Below, one piece after another: positions 6,842 through 15,493 of a DNA stretch of 59,748 nucleotides. The stretch's first letter is position 1; each line of letters starts with the position of its first letter. The translations under genes were made by a program, and so were the position numbers. Below the pieces are notes generated by a model that did no database searches, was not told where the DNA came from, and saw nothing but the letters and a program-made list of their open reading frames with translations. This stretch comes from Acinetobacter lactucae (lineage in GTDB: Bacteria > Pseudomonadota > Gammaproteobacteria > Pseudomonadales > Moraxellaceae), in the NCBI RefSeq assembly GCF_001605885.1, contig NZ_LRPE01000021.1, positions 1 to 59,748 of the forward strand, given 5' to 3'.

Positions 6842-9031
6842 TTAAAAGTCAAAAGAGGTTTGTAGATAGAAAGTACGTGGCAGTCCTACATATTTACCGC
6901 CAGTAGAGTCTGTTGAGCGAGTAAAGTATTGCTTATCAAAGACGTTTTTGATTCCGCCAGCAATTTTTAAACCTTTAACTTGTGAACTTAAGTCATAAGA
7001 CGTACGTAGTGCAAAAGTGGTGTAACCCGGAATATCTCCGTATTTACCATCAGCAGTTTCTTCTGTTTGATAAACATTACTATCAGGAAGGTCCGGTGAA
7101 TGCTGCTTAGACTGCGCAAACATATCGGCATTTAAAGACCATTTGTCCACGGTATAACCTAACCCAACATTACCGACATGACGTGAGTAAAACGGTAGGT
7201 CTTTATCTTTAAATTGACCAGCTTCTGCGACTGCTTTGGTGAAAGTATAGTTTCCATATACTTTTAAGCCTTCTAACGCATCTGTTAATTGACCGAAATC
7301 ATAGCTAATACCCGTTTCGATACCTTTATGACTGGTTGCCCCTAAGTCTGTCCAGATTCCGTTATTACCTGCATCACGTACCAATGAAAGCTCTTTATCA
7401 AAGTCTAGGTAGAACACCGTAAATTCGGCATTCAGGCCATTACCTAGATATTTGGTTCCAATTTCATAGTTATTCGATTTTTCAGGATGTAAGCCGTCGG
7501 TTGTAGCCGTCGCGGTGGTTCCTTCAAGACGTGCCAATTGGCTGTATTGCTGTGGACCAAACGATACACCAGCATTTGCAAATATATTCCAGTTTTCATT
7601 TGCCGAGTACATCACAGATAAACTTGGCAAAAATTCGTCTGAATCAATTTTTGGATAAACTGTATTAGCTTGTCCTTTGTTATAACCCGTGAAGTTATTA
7701 TGGGTTTCAATTGATTCGAAACGAACACCCGGTGTGATGGTCCAACGGCCGAGTTCCATACGGTTATCAATATATACCGCATGTGCTTTTGTACCGCCTT
7801 CGCTGCTACTACGTGGCGCAAAATCTGGCACTGATGAACCAGCTGCATAAGATGCTGTACGTCCAGCAAATTCAGAACTTTCTTCTTTTAAGTAGCGATA
7901 GCCCACGGTTACTTCATTTTGAGTATTACCAAGTTGATAAATACGAGAGTAACGCGGTTCAATTGCATAGACTTTATAATCGCGTGGCGCAGAATCGAGG
8001 CGTTTTTGCCCATTCGCTAGTGTAGTTTCAAGATTACTTGTACGGAAAGAGTCGATGTAGTAACTTAAAACTTCGAAGTTATTTTTTTCATCTTTATGGT
8101 TATAACGTAAAGAGACATCTGTACGTCGACCTGCAAAATAGTTTTTTTCACCAGAAGATTGATAAGGGTTTTCAGCATATTGTGCTTGAGTTAAACCCTC
8201 TGGCATTTCACCTCGACCTTCATAGTGATGCAGATTTAAAGCGACCGAGTCTTTATCATTAAATTGATAAGCAGACTTTAACATTACATCATCGATGTCA
8301 ATCTTGTTATTTGCTTCACGATAACCATTCCCTTTAGTCCCTGAATACAAGAGGGCAAGGCCTAAGCCATTATCTAAAGTTCCACCTACAAATAGATTAG
8401 GGCTGAGCTTTACTTGGTCAGTACCAGATGCATATTCTGAAGTTAGGCTAACAGTTCCACTAAAATCTTGAGGAATTGATAGAGTGGCAAAGTTAATAAT
8501 TCCGCCTACGTTTTGAGGTCCAAAACGAACGGATCCAGCACCACGTACAACGTCAACTGATTCAATATTACCAATTGAAACAGGAGCTAAAGATAGCTGT
8601 GGCTGACCATAAGGTGCAAATGAAAGCGGAACACCGTCTACTAAAACTGTTGAACGAGGTGACAGGCGAGAGGCTAACCCACGGACCCCAATATTGAGTG
8701 AAACATCACTACCACCCGTGCCGCTACTATCTTGAGCTTGAACTCCGGGAATTTGTTTTAATGCTTCTCGAATTGAAGTTGCAGCTGTTTCATCCAAACG
8801 TTTGCGGTCAACAATAGTTCGAGCACCAGCATGTTGGTGAACAGTTTCAGCATTTGCTTCTTCTAACCAGTTACCTTGTGCCTTAATAGTAATGGTTGGT
8901 AATGCACTAGCAGCTGTATCTTCGGCATGTGCAGGAACTGCTAAATAAGTACAAGCGAGTCCAATTGCATAGCTAAGTGTAGAAACTTTGAACTTAAAAT
9001 TTGGGAGTGAAAGAGAAGATAAGCGGTCCAT
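6842..9031 (-). CDS. fecA: TonB-dependent outer-membrane receptor, FecA-like (ferric citrate type)
   Basis: 729 residues from the ATG at 9031. A longer frame reaches 9133 but would run through the Fur box at 9055-9073, so the shorter start is preferred. Signal peptide about residues 1-34 (ending AHA). The plug domain has the FecA-like pattern NIGVRGLASRLSPRSTVLVDG, FAPYGQPQLSLAPV, VDVVRGAGSVRFGPQNVGG. A 22-strand barrel follows, ending in the aromatic residue of TSFDF. It would import ferric citrate or a related chelate using TonB energy. Unlike E. coli FecA it lacks an N-terminal signalling domain, and no fecIR is adjacent, so control is probably by Fur alone. Confidence 0.85.
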   Translation of the reverse strand: MDRLSSLSLPNFKFKVSTLSYAIGLACTYLAVPAHAEDTAASALPTITIKAQGNWLEEANAETVHQHAGARTIVDRKRLDETAATSIREALKQIPGVQAQDSSGTGGSDVSLNIGVRGLASRLSPRSTVLVDGVPLSFAPYGQPQLSLAPVSIGNIESVDVVRGAGSVRFGPQNVGGIINFATLSIPQDFSGTVSLTSEYASGTDQVKLSPNLFVGGTLDNGLGLALLYSGTKGNGYREANNKIDIDDVMLKSAYQFNDKDSVALNLHHYEGRGEMPEGLTQAQYAENPYQSSGEKNYFAGRRTDVSLRYNHKDEKNNFEVLSYYIDSFRTSNLETTLANGQKRLDSAPRDYKVYAIEPRYSRIYQLGNTQNEVTVGYRYLKEESSEFAGRTASYAAGSSVPDFAPRSSSEGGTKAHAVYIDNRMELGRWTITPGVRFESIETHNNFTGYNKGQANTVYPKIDSDEFLPSLSVMYSANENWNIFANAGVSFGPQQYSQLARLEGTTATATTDGLHPEKSNNYEIGTKYLGNGLNAEFTVFYLDFDKELSLVRDAGNNGIWTDLGATSHKGIETGISYDFGQLTDALEGLKVYGNYTFTKAVAEAGQFKDKDLPFYSRHVGNVGLGYTVDKWSLNADMFAQSKQHSPDLPDSNVYQTEETADGKYGDIPGYTTFALRTSYDLSSQVKGLKIAGGIKNVFDKQYFTRSTDSTGGKYVGLPRTFYLQTSFDF

Positions 9032-9054
9032 GTTGATGTATCGAAGTCCTAAAC

Positions 9055-9073
9055 GATAATTATAATCATTATA
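9055..9073 (-). promoter_or_regulatory. Fur box upstream of the fecA-like receptor
   Basis: GATAATTATAATCATTATA matches the 19-bp Fur consensus GATAATGATAATCATTATC at 17 of 19 positions. It lies 24 bp upstream of the chosen start, so iron repression is expected. Confidence 0.8.
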
Positions 9074-9161
9074 GCGAAAAAGTAACAAAATTTTATAAAT
9101 GTAATTTAATTTTTTTTTAGAAAAACTAAACATAGCTTTTATTTAATCATTTTCCCAGAAC

Positions 9162-9180
9162 AGCCCTCTAGAGAGGGCTT
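9162..9180. terminator. Hairpin between the small secreted protein gene and fecA
   Basis: AGCCCTCT, AGA loop, GAGGGCTT is a stable stem-loop directly downstream of the 9186-9650 gene. The T-tract is weak in the minus direction, so termination may be partial. Confidence 0.5.
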
Positions 9181-9185
9181 TAAAT

Positions 9186-9650
9186 CTATTTAAAAGTAGG
9201 TTGATTTAAGATTTTATAGACCTTTTCTTTATATACATCATTAGAAATAACACCTTTATCCCGCTGTTGTTTGAGCGATCTAAACTGCTGGCCGCGAATC
9301 TCTCTTTGAATCCCCATATGATCCTGATGTCTAATGTAGTAAAGACTACGTTCATGATCACTCATATTTACTGTCTCATCGGTAAACGAAGAAGGCTTTG
9401 CTTCGTTTCCTTGATATTGTTTTGCAATTTCAAAAAAATCTACATTTTGATGAGTAGAACTAAAAGAATCTTGTTGTTCATTAAATTTAAGGTCTTGAGA
9501 GTTTGCGCTTAATTCAAGCATACTTTTATGCTGATTAGATTTAGGGTGGTTATATTCTTGTTTCGTTTGAAATGTGTTTGCCTCAGCAAATGTGGAAGAA
9601 GAAAAAAGCCCAATATTTAAAAATAAAAAAGTTAATAAAAATCTATTCAT
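9186..9650 (-). CDS. Hypothetical exported protein
   Basis: 154 residues with a clear signal peptide (MNRFLLTFLFLNIGLFSSSTFAEA). The mature protein is polar, rich in Gln, Ser, Asn and His, without a recognisable fold for ~90 residues. It ends with a charged helical segment, QRDKGVISNDVYKEKVYKIL, that resembles short SHOCT-like C-terminal motifs. It could be periplasmic. Transcribed towards fecA with a hairpin between. Function unknown. Confidence 0.65.
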   Translation of the reverse strand: MNRFLLTFLFLNIGLFSSSTFAEANTFQTKQEYNHPKSNQHKSMLELSANSQDLKFNEQQDSFSSTHQNVDFFEIAKQYQGNEAKPSSFTDETVNMSDHERSLYYIRHQDHMGIQREIRGQQFRSLKQQRDKGVISNDVYKEKVYKILNQPTFK

Positions 9651-10000
9651 TTCTTTTGAGGTCCAATTGAAATTGAGTAAATCACTGTATTATAACACTA
9701 AAGTTAATTTTTTTGGAGGTTTGGATTTAACAGTACTTAATCAACTGGTAAATAATAAGGTAACGTATAGAGCTGTGCGTGAAGGTCTATTGATAGCTTC
9801 AGATAATTATTAAAATTAAAACTAAAACTTTTAATTCAAAGTATCTGATTATTATTTAATTTAATATTTATCTATCAATAATTTATTGTTTTTTAAAACT
9901 TCTAAGTAGTTAATTGTTAAGTAAGTCTAAACTATTCTGGTGTGACAAAGGTTTTCTAATTTGTTAGATTGTTTGGTTTTTATAAAAGCGGGCGGAATTT
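9651..10000. other. AT-rich intergenic region
   Basis: 350 bp between two genes read outwards. It is very AT-rich and must hold both promoters, but I see no convincing paired -35/-10 or operator. A 79-codon open frame (9574-9813) overlaps the signal peptide of the neighbour on the other strand and has no ribosome site, so it was not called. Confidence 0.5.
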
Positions 10001-10225
10001 ATGAAGACATTTTTAATTATTTCTTTAATAGGTTTTGGGCTAATTGGTTGTGCCTCATCTACATATAATTCTCAAGAAAATTATTTAAATAAACCTCCAA
10101 TTGTACCAGTGAATAAAGCTTTCAATAGTTTTAAAACACCAGAGCATGGACTTTTTACCGATCAAGACACCTATAATATGCCAGAAAATTCTAATATGAA
10201 TTTCCGTTATGAAATCCCTTTTTAA
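10001..10225 (+). CDS. Small hypothetical lipoprotein
   Basis: 74 residues. A type II signal peptide ends in the lipobox LIGC (Cys17). The mature part is polar, with Pro and Asn and no recognised domain. GGGCGG before the start is a reasonable ribosome site. It is probably anchored to the outer membrane. First of a run of small AT-rich envelope genes reading the same way (10001-11338). Confidence 0.65.
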   Translation: MKTFLIISLIGFGLIGCASSTYNSQENYLNKPPIVPVNKAFNSFKTPEHGLFTDQDTYNMPENSNMNFRYEIPF

Positions 10226-10374
10226 AGAAAATAGATTATTAAGTTAAGAAAAGGATCAGTAAAGGTGGCTTAACAGCTTTGCTGATTCAAGATAATAAAT
10301 AATGGACATCACCTTTAGGTAGTTTTTTGAATTTTAAACTGTTAAATTTTAATGATTGAAAAAAGGTACTTTAT

Positions 10375-10749
10375 ATGAAAAATTTTACTATTATTGCTTC
10401 TTTATTTTTATTAGCAGGGTGTGCTACTAGCCATAAACAGACTACTTCTGTTCAAGTGTCTGATAATAAAATTATCTCAGAGGCTGAGAAATATAAAAAA
10501 CAATATCAAAAGAAAATTTATAAAATATGGGATATCCCTAAATCTTCTACAGGCATGAGTGCAAGTGTAAAAGTTTTTTTAACGGATAGTGGCGAAATTG
10601 AACAAATTATCTTTTTAGATAAAGAAGAGCAGAAATTTAAAACCAGTATAGAAAAAGCGATATGGCGTGCGAGTCCATTTGTTTTACCTTCTCATCCTGA
10701 AGCAAGAAAGCAAGCTAGAAGATTCAATATGAAATTTCAAGTAAAGTAA
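10375..10749 (+). CDS. Lipoprotein with TolA/TonB C-terminal-like domain
   Basis: 124 residues. Lipobox LAGC (Cys16) after a short signal. The rest (YKKQYQKKIYKIWDIP..., ASVKVFLTDSGEIEQIIFL, IEKAIWRASPFVLPSHPEA) has the order seen in the C-terminal domain of TolA: a helix ending in xxW, a two-strand hairpin, a helix with A(I/V)xxASPFPLP, and a final strand. TolA domain III binds TolB, Pal and phage proteins. A free lipoprotein version could modulate the Tol-Pal system or phage and colicin entry; that part is inference. Confidence 0.7.
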   Translation: MKNFTIIASLFLLAGCATSHKQTTSVQVSDNKIISEAEKYKKQYQKKIYKIWDIPKSSTGMSASVKVFLTDSGEIEQIIFLDKEEQKFKTSIEKAIWRASPFVLPSHPEARKQARRFNMKFQVK

Positions 10750-11059
10750 ATTAGTTCTCCTTAAACATGAAGAGCAGATTTATAATTATTGATAGAAATT
10801 AAATTTGCTCTTTAAGTCCTTATAGTCTTGATGTGGTAGGTTTCAGCTGAATATAAAATATCTTTATTAAATAAATTTAGCTTTAAAAGAAATGAGCTAA
10901 CATTTCAGTTTAAATAGAAAATAAGACATTTTATTTATAAATTAAAAAAATATAAAAATTAGCTACATTACTATCAAAAGGCAACATAAACAAAACTTTA
11001 AAAAAAGTAAGAAATTGTTATAAAAAATAAATACATCTACAAGAGTGTAAAGAACAAAT
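10750..11059. other. AT-rich intergenic region
   Basis: 310 bp with several short A/T runs. No gene, stable hairpin with T-tract or recognisable operator was found. Confidence 0.5.
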
Positions 11060-11338
11060 ATGAGTGAATTAATGAAGCCTCATAATGAAAGTAAGTCTAC
11101 AAAAGTTGTAGCTTGGTGTGTAATTTTATTTGGAATTGTTTTGGGAATAGCCTTTATTTTGTCATATGGGCAAGTCGAAACAAGAAATGATAATTTAGAC
11201 ATTATTCAAGTATGGTCTACAGAAATGATTACAATTGGTCTGTTTATTATATTTAATGGGCTGTTGTTTGGTTATTTGCTTTTAAAAATTAGTAGTATTT
11301 TAAGTCATTTAGAAAATAATAAAAATTCTAGTGAATAA
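11060..11338 (+). CDS. Hypothetical two-helix membrane protein
   Basis: 92 residues. Two transmembrane segments, about residues 18-37 (VVAWCVILFGIVLGIAFIL) and 57-79 (MITIGLFIIFNGLLFGYLLL), separated by a polar loop; both ends are polar. No recognised family. Codon use is very AT-rich like its neighbours. Confidence 0.6.
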   Translation: MSELMKPHNESKSTKVVAWCVILFGIVLGIAFILSYGQVETRNDNLDIIQVWSTEMITIGLFIIFNGLLFGYLLLKISSILSHLENNKNSSE

Positions 11339-11631
11339 AATTTAAAAGATTAGCCTTTACTTATTAGAATGAGAATCGTAACTCTTATTTAGGCTATAAC
11401 GAAATTGTTAAAATAGATTGAAAGCAAATTTTTCAAAAATCTCATTTTACAAGTAAATTAATGTGAGATGGTTTGCATTTTCATATGTTTTTGTGATGAG
11501 TTTTGATGGTGGCTTTCAGATGACTTATACTTTTTACATTTGGTTTATGAGTTTTACCCTATATTACATAAAAAAATAATATTTTAAAAAGTGTATGAAT
11601 ATATTCATTCATAAGAAAATAGGAGGCTATG

Positions 11632-12090
11632 ATGCCAAAATATCTAGCTATAGCAGAGAAGGTTTATAAAAAAATTAAAAATGACAACTTGTTTTCTGAT
11701 GATGTGATTGAAAATCTAAATTGTTTGATTGGCCTTATTCGTAATGCGATAAAAGGTACTGAATTTAAATTAAAGTATAACTTTATCAATTTTGAAGATT
11801 GTCTAACCAAACCTAGTGAACAATGCTCGGTAAAAATTGATTTTAGCCTTATACCTAAGTTTGAAAATGAAGGTGAATTTATTTTATGGCTTGCTGGATT
11901 TGTTGAAAGAGTTACCGAAGGCGGAAAACCTAAATTCCCTCCAATTTCACAATTGATTCCTCAAGGTTTTAGTATGGGGAATGAAAGTATCCCAGTAACT
12001 ACTTTACCTGTAAAAGAAGAAAATGCAGAAATGATTGTTAATTATTTTAAATCAGATGATTACCTTAAAAATAATAAATTACCTACTTAA
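11632..12090 (+). CDS. Hypothetical protein
   Basis: 152 residues from the ATG at 11632. The ATG at 11629 is only 2 nt from the perfect AGGAGG at 11621-11626, while 11632 has better spacing. Soluble and acidic, with no signal peptide. A mid-region FILWLAGFVERVTEG may be an amphipathic helix. No family recognised. A strong terminator follows, so it is a single-gene unit. Confidence 0.6.
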   Translation: MPKYLAIAEKVYKKIKNDNLFSDDVIENLNCLIGLIRNAIKGTEFKLKYNFINFEDCLTKPSEQCSVKIDFSLIPKFENEGEFILWLAGFVERVTEGGKPKFPPISQLIPQGFSMGNESIPVTTLPVKEENAEMIVNYFKSDDYLKNNKLPT

Positions 12091-12142
12091 AATATTTAAA
12101 AAGAAATAATATTGTTTGATTTCTCCATAACAAGATTTTATT

Positions 12143-12166
12143 AACCGCCTTTTGGGGCGGTTTTTT
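12143..12166 (+). terminator. Rho-independent terminator
   Basis: AACCGCC, loop, GGCGGTT followed by TTTTT, 53 bp after the 11632-12090 gene. Confidence 0.85.
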
Positions 12167-12278
12167 ATATAAATGTATCTTAAAGTGTCTGTTACACAAA
12201 TGATGATTGTTTAGGGTTGAATGTATCTCGTAATTAATTAAGCATGGAATAACACAAGTTAAGTCAAGGATAACTCTC

Positions 12279-12479
12279 ATGATAGATGAAGAAAAACCCT
12301 TAAATTTTGACGATGATGAAGAACCTCTTGATTTTGCAGATGAAGAATTTATCGATGATAAAAAAGAGGATGAGTTATATAACAGCATTACCAAAGATGG
12401 CTCTAGTGTCGACCCAGCTGACGATGGTGAGCGTCATATTCGTCCTGAAGATGGTGATCCGATTGAAGTCGAAGAATAA
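12279..12479 (+). CDS. Small highly acidic protein
   Basis: 66 residues, about 45% Asp plus Glu, with no hydrophobic core, so probably disordered or a partner-binding peptide. It has a reasonable ribosome site (AAGGATAA), its own terminator, and ends with PEDGDPIEVEE. Similar acidic micro-proteins are common in Acinetobacter. A DNA-mimic role is possible but unsupported. Confidence 0.6.
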   Translation: MIDEEKPLNFDDDEEPLDFADEEFIDDKKEDELYNSITKDGSSVDPADDGERHIRPEDGDPIEVEE

Positions 12480-12485
12480 AGCATA

Positions 12486-12504
12486 GCCCAATTCAACATT
12501 GGGC
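12486..12504 (+). terminator. Rho-independent terminator
   Basis: GCCCAAT, loop TCAAC, ATTGGGC, then ATTTT. It directly follows the acidic micro-protein gene. Confidence 0.75.
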
Positions 12505-12649
12505 ATTTTAAATTTTTGAGTGATATTTTTAGGTTTAACTAGCCCGAATGGTGGTTAAATCATTCTCCCTCAATGACTTAGAAATAAACAATTAGTCTTG
12601 ATATATATGGTTATATATTTATACAAGAAGTAAGACAACAGGGCTTTAA

Positions 12650-13222
12650 ATGCAAAAAATATTGGATTATTTCCTTAAGATTTTTACTGCTAGGTCTAGA
12701 CCAAATGATGTTTCAAATCGCCATATTGCTACAGCAACTGATAATGGTACTGCGGAAATTGGTTTTGCAGTTGATGAGATGATTCTTAGTTTGGAGGGAA
12801 TAAATCAGATTTGTAATTTTGAAGGATTACGTTTAAAGGCCTATGATGATGGTACAGGCATCTGGAGTATTGGTTATGGTACAACTCGATATCCAAATGG
12901 TTCGAGCGTTCAAAAAGGTGATACATGTACCCTTGAGCAGGCCAAAGCATATATGCAGCATGATTTGAAAATATTTGAACGTGCCGTAAATAGCGCTGTA
13001 AAAGTTCCTCTAAAACAAACTCAATTTGATGCATTAGTATCTCTAACTTATAACATTGGTGTAGGCGCCTTTAAAAAATCGACATTACTAAAAAAGTTAA
13101 ACTCAGGTGATTACAAAGAGGCTGCAAATCAGTTTGATGTATGGGTAAACGCAGGAGGTAAGCGTTTGGCTGGATTAGTTAAACGTCGTGCAGTTGAAAA
13201 ACAATTATTTTTAGCTTCTTAG
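12650..13222 (+). CDS. Phage-type lysozyme (endolysin), glycoside hydrolase family 24
   Basis: 190 residues. The GH24 core spans residues 52-190: FEGLRLKAYDDGTG, WSIGYGTT, then PLKQTQFDALVSLTYNIG and a C-terminal WVNAGGKRLAGLVKRRAVE. The catalytic triad spacing of phage lysozymes fits E58, D67 and S73, with serine in place of the usual threonine. It cleaves peptidoglycan glycan strands. The first ~48 residues are not a signal peptide or SAR anchor, so release would need a holin, and none is nearby. This marks a prophage remnant. Confidence 0.88.
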   Translation: MQKILDYFLKIFTARSRPNDVSNRHIATATDNGTAEIGFAVDEMILSLEGINQICNFEGLRLKAYDDGTGIWSIGYGTTRYPNGSSVQKGDTCTLEQAKAYMQHDLKIFERAVNSAVKVPLKQTQFDALVSLTYNIGVGAFKKSTLLKKLNSGDYKEAANQFDVWVNAGGKRLAGLVKRRAVEKQLFLAS

Positions 13223-13292
13223 CTTTTTTTAATTCTTTAGTGATTCCTATTAGAAAAGCCATTCCGATCAATATTTATAAAATTTTAAGCAT

Positions 13293-13353
13293 AAAAAAAG
13301 CCTGATGCTACGAATCAGGCTTCAGTATTCATCGACAATAGGAGTTGATGAAC
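13293..13353 (-). ncRNA. Small RNA gene, tandem paralogue 2
   Basis: Read on the minus strand, about 61 nt start with GTTCATCAACTCC. TTCATC...GATGAA forms a first hairpin whose loop carries ACTCCTATT, complementary to Shine-Dalgarno sequences. AGCCTGAT...ATCAGGCT then forms a terminator stem followed by seven T. A matching promoter lies at 13360-13388. The layout repeats 147 bp away at 13444-13500. No open frame covers it. Confidence 0.6.
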
Positions 13354-13359
13354 AAGACC

Positions 13360-13388
13360 AATCTAACAGACCTGATGAGTAAAGGCAA
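13360..13388 (-). promoter_or_regulatory. Promoter of sRNA paralogue 2
   Basis: On the minus strand TTGCCT (-35, 13388-13383), 17 nt, TAGATT (-10, 13365-13360). The start would be near 13353, exactly at the first hairpin. Confidence 0.5.
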
Positions 13389-13443
13389 ACTGAGGCGTGA
13401 ATCGGCGAGTCAGCTAAAATTAATTTTTTCAAAAATATGCACT

Positions 13444-13500
13444 AAAAAAGCCCTTGCTCGAAAGCGAAGGGCTTAGTCATTCATTGATCTACCAATGAAC
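13444..13500 (-). ncRNA. Small RNA gene, tandem paralogue 1
   Basis: Read on the minus strand, GTTCATTGGTAGATCAATGA begins with the hairpin TTCATTG/CAATGAA (loop GTAGAT), then a terminator stem AGCCCTT...AAGGGCT and six T. Its organisation and starting GTTCAT match the second copy at 13293-13353, while loop and stem sequences differ, as in paralogous sRNA families with different targets. Confidence 0.6.
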
Positions 13501-13529
13501 TATATAAGGCTCATCTCATACTAAGGCCA
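13501..13529 (-). promoter_or_regulatory. Promoter of sRNA paralogue 1
   Basis: On the minus strand TGGCCT (13529-13524), 17 nt, TATATA (13506-13501). The hexamers and spacing parallel the promoter of the second copy (TTGCCT-17-TAGATT). Confidence 0.4.
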
Positions 13530-13796
13530 GTATAACTGAAATTGGAGTAACTGAGAAGAAAACCTTCTAAATAGTTCTTATTCTACTTAACCTTTATTTA
13601 TTTACGCATATAACAAGTTACATCATTGGTAAATCAATATACAAAACTTGCACTTTGCTTTTTTAAGGGTGTGGTATTTGTGTGTAGGCCAGACTGGCTT
13701 GGGAAATAGAACCATAGCCGTCTTTAAATTATTCAAGATAAAGTTTGGATGAATATTTTGAAGAGTCAGTTGGCAGGTGTAAGCAAGGAAGTAAAT

Positions 13797-14039
13797 ATGA
13801 ATTTAATTAGATTAGAAGAACTTTCATTAATGAGTAACGCTGTTTTGACACCTCACTTAAACAATTGGCCATGTCCGCATTCTGGAAATAAGAGTTGTGC
13901 TTATAGCAATAATCATAGAGATATTTTTTCGGAACAATCTGATAAAAAATTTCATAAAGAATGGAGAAAACAACAAAAGAAAATACTTAAAAGTATTCCG
14001 AGTAATGCTGTTTTACTCAGCATTAAAGAGATTGTGTAG
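13797..14039 (+). CDS. Hypothetical small protein
   Basis: 80 residues from the ATG at 13797, which has AAGGA 8 nt upstream; an earlier in-frame ATG at 13749 has none. It contains WPCPHSGNKSC, a Cys-His cluster that could bind a metal, then a basic stretch (KKFHKEWRKQQKKILKSI). It lies in the phage-remnant area between the sRNA pair and the head protein. Function unknown. Confidence 0.5.
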   Translation: MNLIRLEELSLMSNAVLTPHLNNWPCPHSGNKSCAYSNNHRDIFSEQSDKKFHKEWRKQQKKILKSIPSNAVLLSIKEIV

Positions 14040-14223
14040 TTTAGACACAAGACAAGTTTATAAAGATATAAATTACAAGGATAAGCTGTTAGCTAAATAA
14101 CTTTACGTAGGTACACTTGTTAGTCATAACTTATTCTAGAGATATTAATAATAAGCAAATTACATAAGGTGATGCAAACAAATAGAAAATAACAAAAAGG
14201 GCAATTCTGTAGAGGTAATTTTT

Positions 14224-15330
14224 ATGATTAATCTTCATCAGAAATCACTTTTTGATGTTCTGACTCAACATCAAGCTTATCTATATCGAGCATCTTCAAG
14301 ATCGGTCAACGAACTTCTTAATTTATTTAATTCCGAAACAGTTAACATGCTGACTAAACTAAGTAACCTGTTAGATGAGCTAAATGAAAAGGAAAAAACC
14401 GCATTGGCGGGTGGGCTTTACTCAACAGCCCCATTAAAAGAGATACGTGCACTAATTTCTCAGTGGTTTGATACCACCAATGATGTGCTCATTGAAACTT
14501 TTACAATCTCTGCTGTGGCATTGGCTATTTATGAAGCCAAATATATATCAAAAGTTTTTGGTGGCAAACATAAAGAATTAAAAGGTGAACAGCTCTATAA
14601 AGCTGCTAAACGTGTTCCTTTAGCAGGTGGAGCATTGGTGGACGAATTACTTTCTACAATTGCCGAGGTCGCCCGTCAAAGAGTTGAGTATGCAATTCGG
14701 GATGGCCTCAATATTGGAGCAACAAATCAGCAAATTATTCAAAGGATCCGAGGGACTAAACGCCTTAAATATGAAGATGGACTATTAAATAGTTCTAAGA
14801 TTGATATTGAACGGACTGTGCGTACGATTCGAAGTCATATATCCAATCAGGCCTATTTAAACAGCTATAAACAGTTAAAGTTTGAATATGTCAGATTTGT
14901 AAGTGTTCTTGATGGCAGAACCTCAAAAGTATGTGCAGCCCTGGACAGTAGTGTGTGGAATATCAATGATCCTACAAAAAAAGTTCCGCCTTTGCATCCT
15001 CATTGCCGCAGTATTCTAGTTCCAACTCATGAGGATGGTCAGCTAGTTGGCAGTCGAGCCTTCATTATGGATGAGAGAAAATTTAAGGATATTCCTAAAA
15101 ATGAACGTGAACAGTTAATTGGCCAATTAGATGCAAATATGTCATTTAAAGAGTTTTTTAAACTAACAGATGATTTCTTTCAAAAAGAGTGGTTAGGGCC
15201 TAAAAGATATCAACTATATAAAGAAGGACAATTCGACTTTGATAAGTTTTTTGATCCAGAAGGACGGTTGTATACACTTGAGGAGCTTAAAGAACTTGAT
15301 GAGCGAGCTTTTAAAGGATTGGGATTGTGA
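14224..15330 (+). CDS. Phage minor head protein (SPP1 gp7 / Mu gpF family)
   Basis: 368 residues. The C-terminal half carries the family signature VLDGRTSKVCAALDSSVW followed by PPLHPHCRSILVP (about residues 230-265), with the Cys/His pattern typical of phage head morphogenesis proteins. The upstream part is helical. In complete phages it sits next to portal and terminase genes. Here neither is present, so it is an orphan left by a decayed prophage or carried as a moron. The frame is intact. Confidence 0.8.
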   Translation: MINLHQKSLFDVLTQHQAYLYRASSRSVNELLNLFNSETVNMLTKLSNLLDELNEKEKTALAGGLYSTAPLKEIRALISQWFDTTNDVLIETFTISAVALAIYEAKYISKVFGGKHKELKGEQLYKAAKRVPLAGGALVDELLSTIAEVARQRVEYAIRDGLNIGATNQQIIQRIRGTKRLKYEDGLLNSSKIDIERTVRTIRSHISNQAYLNSYKQLKFEYVRFVSVLDGRTSKVCAALDSSVWNINDPTKKVPPLHPHCRSILVPTHEDGQLVGSRAFIMDERKFKDIPKNEREQLIGQLDANMSFKEFFKLTDDFFQKEWLGPKRYQLYKEGQFDFDKFFDPEGRLYTLEELKELDERAFKGLGL

Positions 15331-15493
15331 CTTTGAGAAGAAGCATTTGAAATAGAATTTTATCTTGAATAACCATTTTGAGTTTTAACTAAATATACAC
15401 ACTTAAACAATTAGTTGAAAAAAGTTTCCATAATCTGGTCAGATAGCATGTTAAGTTTTTCTCAATCATAAAAATTTACAAAAGGATGAAAAC

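Noticed and set aside
9574..9813. 79-codon plus-strand frame
   Set aside because: Overlaps the signal peptide region of the 9186-9650 gene on the other strand; no ribosome site.
11367..11386. GAGAATCGTAACTC-like partial palindrome as a Fur or other operator
   Set aside because: Poor match to the Fur consensus and no gene start close enough.
13897..14100. 67-codon frame overlapping the 13797-14039 gene
   Set aside because: Shifted-frame shadow without its own ribosome site.
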